Position numbers and translations under genes: made by a program
Shown here: piece after piece, positions 21,059-24,063 of the stretch
Layout: each line of letters starts with the position of its first letter
Numbering within the stretch: position 1 is the first letter of the stretch
Notes under the pieces: model-generated
Seen by the model: only the letters and a program-made list of their open reading frames with translations
Told to the model about the DNA's origin: nothing
The model's database searches: none
Source: Sulfurimonas sp.
Lineage (GTDB): Bacteria > Campylobacterota > Campylobacteria > Campylobacterales > Sulfurimonadaceae
Length of the DNA stretch: 24,063 nt
Assembly (NCBI GenBank): GCA_015487435.1
Contig: WFPU01000210.1
Span: forward strand, 1 to 24,063
Direction of reading: 5' to 3'

Positions 21059-22105
21059 ATGCAAAGGCTAACTAAAAAGAAAGCTCTGGACTTGATACAA
21101 AACGCTGATTTAATAGAGTTAGGCAAGATGGCAAGTACTAGAAAAAAAGAGTTACATCCAAAAGGTGTTACAACTTTTGTAGTAGATAGAAACATCAACT
21201 ATACAAATATATGTTGGGTAAATTGTAAGTTTTGTGCATTTTACAGAGATGAAAAAGATGTGGATGCTTATATTTTAACATTTGATGAGATAGATGAAAA
21301 GATAGATGAACTTTTAGAAATAGGTGGAACTCAAATCTTGTTTCAGGGTGGAGTCCATCCAAAACTTAAGATTGAGTGGTACGAGGATTTAGTAAAGCAT
21401 ATCCATACCAAATACCCTACCATCACTATTCATGGATTTTCATCTATTGAGATTGACTTTATAGCTAAGGTCTCTCGTATAAGTGTAGAGGAAGTTTTAG
21501 AGAGACTAAAAGCTAAAGGTTTAGCGTCTATCCCTGGAGCTGGAGCTGAGATATTAAGTGATAAAGTTCGTGATATTATTGCACCTAAAAAGATAGATAG
21601 TGATGTTTGGATAGATATTCATAGAAAAGCTCATAACTTAGACATAATGAGTACAGCTACTATGATGTATGGGACAGTTGAGAGTGATGAAGATATAATT
21701 GAGCATTTTGATATGGTTCGTAAACTTCAAGATGAGACAGGTGGTTTTCGTGCTTTTATTATGTGGAGTTTTCAGGGAAGTAACACTGAACTTTTAGCCG
21801 AGATTCCAGATATGGATAAACCATCGTCAAATCGTTATCTTAGACTTTTAGCAGTAGCTCGTCTTTACCTTGATAATGTAGCAAATATTCAGAGTTCATG
21901 GGTAACACAAGGTCCATACATCGGGCAATTAGCTCTGAAATTTGGTGCAAATGATTTAGGCTCAACTATGATGGAAGAGAACGTTGTAAGTAGTGCAGGG
22001 GCAAACTTTAGTATGGCACAAGATGAGATGATTCATCTAATTCGTGATGTTGGAGAATCTCCGTGCGTTCGCAATACAGCTTATGAGATCTTAGAGAGAT
22101 TTTAA
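21059..22105 (+). CDS. mqnC: Dehypoxanthine futalosine cyclase (radical SAM, menaquinone biosynthesis)
   Basis: Radical-SAM enzyme of the futalosine route to menaquinone, cyclising dehypoxanthine futalosine; cytosolic. The 348 aa carry the [4Fe-4S] motif C52-x3-C56-x2-C59 (ICWVNCKFCAFYR). MqnC-type rather than MqnE-type blocks are FVVDRNINYTN, GGTQILFQGGVHPKLKIEWY, SIPGAGAEILSDKVR, STATMMYGTVES, LQDETGGFRAFI and SSWVTQGPYIGQLALKFGAN. The stop shares its last base with the start of the next gene (TAATG). The futalosine route is standard in Campylobacterota. The start may be leaderless. Confidence 0.94.
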   Translation: MQRLTKKKALDLIQNADLIELGKMASTRKKELHPKGVTTFVVDRNINYTNICWVNCKFCAFYRDEKDVDAYILTFDEIDEKIDELLEIGGTQILFQGGVHPKLKIEWYEDLVKHIHTKYPTITIHGFSSIEIDFIAKVSRISVEEVLERLKAKGLASIPGAGAEILSDKVRDIIAPKKIDSDVWIDIHRKAHNLDIMSTATMMYGTVESDEDIIEHFDMVRKLQDETGGFRAFIMWSFQGSNTELLAEIPDMDKPSSNRYLRLLAVARLYLDNVANIQSSWVTQGPYIGQLALKFGANDLGSTMMEENVVSSAGANFSMAQDEMIHLIRDVGESPCVRNTAYEILERF

Positions 22106-23388
22106 TGAAAAAAATAATTATATCAATACTGATTTTAGGACAATTTTTAATGGCAGCACAAATAGAATATATCAAAGCAAATGGTTTAGAAGTACCCGTA
22201 ATTTTTGAGAGTGATAAAAGATTACCACTAGTAAATATGCAGTTTGTCTTTCAAAACTCTGGCAGTATAACTGATACACAAATCTCAGGTCTAGCAAAAT
22301 TTAGCGCTAGAATGATGGGTGAGGGTACAAAAAAATTAGGTTCAACAGAATTTGCAGAGCAACTTGAAGCTAGAGCAATCCATATCTCAGCATCAACTGG
22401 CCGCGAGACTTTTGTGATGGAGATGTCATGTTTAAGTGAAGAGTTTGATGAGGCTTTGAGTTATTTTGATGCACTACTCAAAGATCCAAATATCACTGAA
22501 AAAACTTTAACTAAAGTGCAAACTACATTAGTTGGTCAACTAAGCTCTAAAGAAAATAATTTTGATTATGTAGCTGGTAATGAATTAAAAGGTATTTTAT
22601 TTGAAGGTACGCCACTAGCACATCCATCTTCTGGAACGATAGAAATTATAAAAACTATAAAATTAGATGATATACAAAATTTTATAGATCAACATCTAGT
22701 TAGCTCTAGGCTTATTGTTGTTATTGGAGGGGATGTAGATATAGAGGATGTAAAACAAAAACTTCAAACTCTTATATCTTATATGCCAAAAGGAAGTATG
22801 GAACCTTTGAAAAACTATAATGTTCGCCAAAAGCCAAAGGAGATAGTATTAAAAAGGGAAACAGAGCAAGCCTATCTATATTTTGGTTCACCATATAATA
22901 TGCAAGTTGATTCTGATGATATTTACAAATCACGCGTTGCTGCTTTTATATTAGGTGCTGGTGGATTTGGAAGTAGGTTGATGGAAGAGGTTCGTGTTAA
23001 AAAAGGGCTTGCTTATTCAGCTTATGCAAGGTTTAATGTAAATAAATCATCTTCGTATATGAGTGGATATCTTCAAACTAAATTAGAATCTTTAGACGAA
23101 GCAAAAAAAACAGTACAAGAAGTTATAGCTGATTTTGTAAAAAATGGAGTTACTAAAGAGGAGTTAGAACAAACTAAAAAGTTTTTACTAGGAAGTGAGC
23201 CATTAAGAGTGGAAACTATGAGTCAAAGACTTTCGCGCACTTTTCAAGAGTACTATCGTGGGCATGAGTTTGGTTCTTCAGCAAAAGAGTTAGACAAAAT
23301 TAAAGCTTTAAAATTAGAAGATTTAAATGAATATATTAAAAACCATAATGAGATTTTAGAGATAAGTTTTGCAATAGTAACTAAGTAA
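22105..23388 (+). CDS. Secreted M16-family peptidase homologue lacking the zinc motif
   Basis: 427 aa with a signal peptide (MKKIIISILILGQFLMAA). Overall it is an M16 (pitrilysin/MPP-like) two-domain protein: N-terminal fold through the SGLAKFSARMMGEGTKKLGS block, linker, and C-terminal domain with SRLMEEVRVKKGLAYSAYA. The catalytic H-x-x-E-H should be at 65-69 but reads KFSAR: both His and the Glu are gone, so it should not bind catalytic zinc. The R297/Y304 pair that completes the active site in heterodimeric partners is intact. That is the pattern of the non-catalytic subunit of an M16 pair. It is translationally coupled to mqnC; I recall the same neighbourhood (HP0656/HP0657, ymxG) in H. 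pylori. Target unknown; no catalytic partner is in the window. Confidence 0.85.
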   Translation: MKKIIISILILGQFLMAAQIEYIKANGLEVPVIFESDKRLPLVNMQFVFQNSGSITDTQISGLAKFSARMMGEGTKKLGSTEFAEQLEARAIHISASTGRETFVMEMSCLSEEFDEALSYFDALLKDPNITEKTLTKVQTTLVGQLSSKENNFDYVAGNELKGILFEGTPLAHPSSGTIEIIKTIKLDDIQNFIDQHLVSSRLIVVIGGDVDIEDVKQKLQTLISYMPKGSMEPLKNYNVRQKPKEIVLKRETEQAYLYFGSPYNMQVDSDDIYKSRVAAFILGAGGFGSRLMEEVRVKKGLAYSAYARFNVNKSSSYMSGYLQTKLESLDEAKKTVQEVIADFVKNGVTKEELEQTKKFLLGSEPLRVETMSQRLSRTFQEYYRGHEFGSSAKELDKIKALKLEDLNEYIKNHNEILEISFAIVTK

Positions 23389-23389
23389 T

Positions 23390-23413
23390 ATATGTCAATT
23401 TGACATATTTTTT
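23390..23413 (+). terminator. Rho-independent terminator of mqnC-M16
   Basis: 8-bp stem ATATGTCA/TGACATAT with loop ATT, followed by T5, starting 2 nt after the stop. Confidence 0.75.
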
Positions 23414-23450
23414 ACAATAGTTTAGTTTTTAGGTTATAGTTTTAAAATAA

Positions 23451-23612
23451 CTGAATTTTCTGATAAATAGATAAGCTAGATTCCAGGTCAAGCCTGGAAT
23501 GACGACAGCTCCGTCATTTTAAGCTAGATTCCAGGTCAAGCCTGGAATGACGACAACTCCGTCATTCTAAACTTGATTTAGAATCTAATATCTAATTGTT
23601 CAGAAGGCTCAA
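23451..23612. repeat. Dispersed palindromic repeat, copy 8, with a 48-bp internal duplication
   Basis: A 48-bp unit starting AAGCTAGATTCCAGGTCAAG occurs at 23473-23520 and 23521-23568 (two differences). The right arm ATTCTAAACTTGATTTAGAAT leads into CTAATATCTAATTGTTCAGA and GGCTCAA, mirroring the left end CTGAATTTTCTGATAAATAG. The arm hairpin is ATTCCAGGTCAAGCCTGGAAT. Confidence 0.88.
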
Positions 23613-23632
23613 CTAACTAAAAAGGCAAACTT

Positions 23633-24063
23633 ATGAGTTTTACAAAAGATGTAGAGGAAAAATTTAAAAAATTAAATATCTCATCTTGGAGTGAGCTCTC
23701 ACTTTTAATCCCATATACCTATGAAGACCTTCGCTTAAAAGATAAACTAATCCCACACACACAACAAGTTATAGACGCAACTGTTGAATCAATAAATCGT
23801 ACACCAAATTCTATTCAAATCACTTTTTATGCGCATAATTTTGGACATAATATTACAGGTGTATTATTTCGTCCTAAACAATATATGATGCATCAGTTTA
23901 ATGTTGGAGATAGAGATTATTTCTTTGGAATGTGTGAATGTAAGATGGGACAATGTAGTATAAATATGCCAAAAAAAGTAGTAAATGTTGGTAATATTTT
24001 GCCAAAATATAAAACAAAATTAAGAACAGATGTTATGAGTAGGTTTATTGAGGCAAATCTAAA
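23633..24063 (+). CDS. recG: ATP-dependent DNA helicase RecG, N-terminal part (runs off the window)
   Basis: The ATG at 23633 (AAAGG SD upstream) opens a frame with no stop to the right edge, 143 codons. It reads MSFTKDVEEKFKKLNISSWS, then LLIPYTYEDLRLKD, then an OB-like beta-rich stretch (DATVESINRTPNSIQITFYA, FNVGDRDYFFGMCECKMG) and VVNVGNILPKYKTKLRTDVM. This order (helical start, P-x-x-Y-E-D-x-R, wedge/OB domain, P-x-Y before the helicase core) fits RecG, which remodels stalled forks and Holliday junctions. The helicase motifs lie beyond the window, so the call rests on the N-terminus only. Confidence 0.68.
   Translation, partial: MSFTKDVEEKFKKLNISSWSELSLLIPYTYEDLRLKDKLIPHTQQVIDATVESINRTPNSIQITFYAHNFGHNITGVLFRPKQYMMHQFNVGDRDYFFGMCECKMGQCSINMPKKVVNVGNILPKYKTKLRTDVMSRFIEANL

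Overview
This AT-rich window most likely comes from a free-living Campylobacterota chromosome (Epsilonproteobacteria; Sulfurimonas/Sulfurovum-like). I base this on codon use, the LPP20-family lipoproteins, a futalosine-pathway menaquinone gene (mqnC), a metal-dependent KdsA, an H. pylori-like Gpt, and gene order. ribA/hemB/argF and the set trpS, der, EamA exporter, kdsA, ribH, nusB match neighbourhoods I recall from Campylobacter jejuni (around Cj0994c-Cj0996 and Cj0382c-Cj0388). In this window those sets are spread out by extra genes and dispersed repeats.

Layout. Positions 2-4065 hold the end of a heavy-metal RND efflux operon (adaptor cut by the window edge, then the pump), closed by a hairpin terminator. 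Next come ribA (-), hemB (+) and argF (+), a secreted NIT-like orphan (-) and trpS (-). The short ribosome hibernation factor hpf and hemJ (+) follow. Positions 9926-12722 form an apparently accessory block: an antitoxin-like gene remnant and a two-gene operon for a secreted Ig-like protein and a secreted alpha/beta-hydrolase, bounded by two same-orientation 35-bp repeats. Then der (-), two LPP20-type lipoproteins (-), gpt (+), a DjlA-like co-chaperone (-) and an EamA exporter (+). kdsA, ribH and nusB (+) follow, then mqnC with a degenerate M16 peptidase (+), and the start of a probable recG (+) at the right edge.

The gene content is mostly housekeeping: riboflavin (ribA, ribH), heme (hemB, hemJ), menaquinone (mqnC), LPS Kdo (kdsA), arginine (argF) and translation/ribosome functions (trpS, hpf, der, nusB). 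The main unusual signal is between the genes. Eight intergenic loci carry one family of palindromic elements. The best copy (20867-20979) is an almost perfect 113-bp inverted repeat whose arms each fold into a sub-hairpin. The sub-hairpin stems differ from copy to copy but stay paired. Some copies carry an optional 30-bp module, a 24-bp tandem array or an internal tandem duplication, and at two genes the element supplies the stop codon. Three genes (gpt, the EamA exporter, mqnC) have a -10 box 7-8 nt before the ATG and no Shine-Dalgarno sequence, which suggests leaderless mRNAs. No tRNA, rRNA, CRISPR array, insertion sequence or complete defence system was found.
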